Positions 62,933-64,000 of a stretch of DNA of 64,000 nucleotides are shown here, piece by piece. The translations under genes were made by a program, and so were the position numbers. The notes under the pieces are model-generated. The model ran no database searches, was not told where the DNA came from, and saw only the letters and a list, made by a program, of their open reading frames with translations. The number at the start of each line of letters is the position of its first letter. Position 1 is the first letter of the stretch. The DNA is from an uncultured Thermoanaerobaculia bacterium (GTDB lineage Bacteria; Acidobacteriota; Thermoanaerobaculia; Multivoradales; Multivoraceae): positions 3,944,859-4,008,858 of the forward strand of contig OX638294.1 in assembly GCA_951812325.1 (NCBI GenBank), read 5' to 3'.

Positions 62933-63955
62933 ATGAGTGACAAACAGAACTCCCAGGAGAACGGCAGGAAAAGGAAGCCGCCTTGGGAATGGTCGGTTTC
63001 GGCGCAGCTGTTCCTGTTCGCGCTGGTCATTTTCGCTGCCATGCTGATCTTCCTCGTTCCGCCGGCGCTAGCGAATCTGCTCGGTTTGACCGCCGGACCC
63101 GGCGCCAACTGGGTTGCTCCGTACGTGGCGTTGACCGGCGTTCTGATCAGCGGCGTATACATCTTCACGACCTTCCGCATTGACCGCGGCGTCAGATTCG
63201 AAGCTCGTGACGCGGCCAAGAAGGAGGCTCGCAAGAAAGCCGGAAAGGAGGCTCGTAAAGTGGCTCGCGAGCTTCTTTGCGATGCGACCTTGAAGAAAGT
63301 GGCCCTCGAAGCAAAGAAGTCGCGTGCCGCAGCCGAAAGCGCTGCCAAGGCGGCGCACAAGGCGCGCGACGCCGCGAAGACCGCCACGAACGCCGCGGAA
63401 AAGCAACGGGACAACGCGAGCGTCGCTGCGGATGGGGCGAGCAATGCGCGTGCCGACGCCGAAGGGGCTGCGAAGGCGGCACAAGAGGCGCAAGAGGCCT
63501 CCGAAACCGCCGCGGGCAAAGCAGGGGAGCAACGGGACAACGCGAGCGCCGCTGCGAATGGGGCGAGCGATGCGCGTGCCGACGCCGTAGAGGCTGCAAA
63601 GGTGGCCCAAAAGGCGCGAAAGGCTTCCGAAAGCGCCGCGGGCAAAGCGAAGAAGCAACGCAAAGCCACGAGCGATGCTGCGGATGGGGCGAGCGATGCG
63701 CGTGCCGACGCCGCGGGTGCGGCCAAGGCGGCGCAAGAGGCGCGCGGCGCCTCCGAGGCTGCCGCGGCCGACGCGAGCAGGGCACGCGACGCCGCGAGCA
63801 AGGCACGCGACGCCGCGAGCGATGCTGCGGATGGGGCGAGCCAGTCGCGTGACAACGCTGCGCGTGCAGCCGAGGGTGCGCAACGGGCGCGCGCCGAAGC
63901 CGAAGGGGATACGGACAACGCCGGGGACGGCGATGTGCCGGTGGATGACGACTGA
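62933..63955 (+). CDS. Membrane-anchored alanine-rich coiled-coil protein with 42-residue repeats
   Basis: 340 residues. Two transmembrane segments (about 22-48 and 60-80: QLFLFALVIFAAMLIFLVP and VAPYVALTGVLISGVYIF) are followed by a long Ala/Lys/Glu/Asp helix to residue 325 and an acidic tail (VPVDDD). A 42-residue unit (QRDNAS.AA.GAS.ARADA...), six heptads long, repeats three times from about residue 157, with decayed units around it. This predicts a long coiled coil facing the cytoplasm. The architecture recalls TolA-like or cytoskeletal spacers, but no family is recognised. The DNA is repetitive at 126 bp. Confidence 0.7.
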   Translation: MSDKQNSQENGRKRKPPWEWSVSAQLFLFALVIFAAMLIFLVPPALANLLGLTAGPGANWVAPYVALTGVLISGVYIFTTFRIDRGVRFEARDAAKKEARKKAGKEARKVARELLCDATLKKVALEAKKSRAAAESAAKAAHKARDAAKTATNAAEKQRDNASVAADGASNARADAEGAAKAAQEAQEASETAAGKAGEQRDNASAAANGASDARADAVEAAKVAQKARKASESAAGKAKKQRKATSDAADGASDARADAAGAAKAAQEARGASEAAAADASRARDAASKARDAASDAADGASQSRDNAARAAEGAQRARAEAEGDTDNAGDGDVPVDDD

Positions 63956-63957
63956 GC

Positions 63958-64000
63958 ATGGCGACGCCGATGACCGCGAACCCGAAGCAGAAGGACCCTG
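63958..64000 (+). CDS. Possible start of a further gene, cut by the window edge
   Basis: ATG at 63958, two bases after the coiled-coil gene's stop, opens a frame (MATPMTANPKQKDP) to the right edge. Too short to identify; spacing fits a co-transcribed gene. Confidence 0.3.
   Translation, partial: MATPMTANPKQKDP

Noticed and set aside
62304..62936. 210-codon frame through the poly-C region
   Set aside because: The first part is repeat family B sequence, the middle is poly-Pro from the C run, and the rest is Arg/Ser-rich noise.

Overview
The window looks like a chromosome segment from a very high-GC, Gram-negative bacterium that respires with menaquinone. The supporting signs are an outer-membrane barrel protein ending in Phe, a lipoprotein prolyl oligopeptidase, an UnbV/ASPIC (CRTAC1-type) protein beside a TPR protein, both GltX and GlnS, and a near-complete men cluster. 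This mix is common in Acidobacteriota and related environmental lineages. That placement is inference from gene content only; no rRNA or tRNA gene was seen.

Layout. 0-12 kb: a 5'-truncated CRTAC1 protein, a TPR protein, a 74-bp tandem repeat made of overlapping 25-codon mini-ORFs that runs into gltX, then a three-gene DNA-processing operon (SNF2/RapA-like translocase, Mre11/SbcD-like nuclease, hookless Rad50/SbcC-like ATPase). 12-19.5 kb: an apparently frameshifted secreted protein, glnS, an APH-like kinase, an orphan signal-peptide start, a 3-hydroxyisobutyrate-dehydrogenase-like enzyme, an AAA/DUF4143 ATPase whose ribosome-binding site lies in an inverted repeat, and a 3-methyladenine glycosylase. 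19.5-28.4 kb: a minus-strand block with a hotdog thioesterase, prolyl oligopeptidase, alpha/beta hydrolase, lhgO, pheA and two zinc alcohol dehydrogenases, interrupted by dispersed hairpin repeats. 28.4-43.3 kb: a DEAD-box helicase with a zinc knuckle, typA, an MscS channel, DUF423, pruA, an adrenodoxin-reductase-type flavoprotein, an outer-membrane protein, and a tightly overlapping set rocD, two bPH2 membrane proteins and mutM. 43.3-45.3 kb: an IS110-type insertion sequence, with a probable bridge RNA region, embedded in repeat-rich DNA. 45.3-50.5 kb: TatD, an M23 peptidase, an amidase, a secreted unknown, a 27-codon mini-ORF and a GbsR/MarR-type regulator. 50.5-62 kb: polyprenyl diphosphate synthase, menG, menF, menD, menH, menB, menA, menE and a terminal ATP-grasp gene; menC is absent. 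62-64 kb: repeat-rich non-coding DNA with a 23-C homopolymer, then a membrane-anchored alanine-rich coiled-coil protein.

How genes work together. The polyprenyl synthase and men genes would build the menaquinone ring, its side chain and the final methylation. rocD and pruA both handle glutamate semialdehyde, linking ornithine/arginine and proline breakdown to glutamate. Strand, spacing and family logic suggest that the SNF2, Mre11-like and Rad50-like proteins form one DNA-end-processing or defence machine. It is the best candidate here for an undescribed system, followed by the coupled mini-ORF array before gltX and the ATP-grasp gene at the end of the men operon.

At least two families of dispersed non-coding repeats occur. 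The first has three copies, near 19.6, 26.0 and 45.0 kb, and one copy supplies the C-terminus of an alcohol dehydrogenase. The second has two copies, at 28.4 and 62.2 kb, with MITE-like imperfect terminal inverted repeats.
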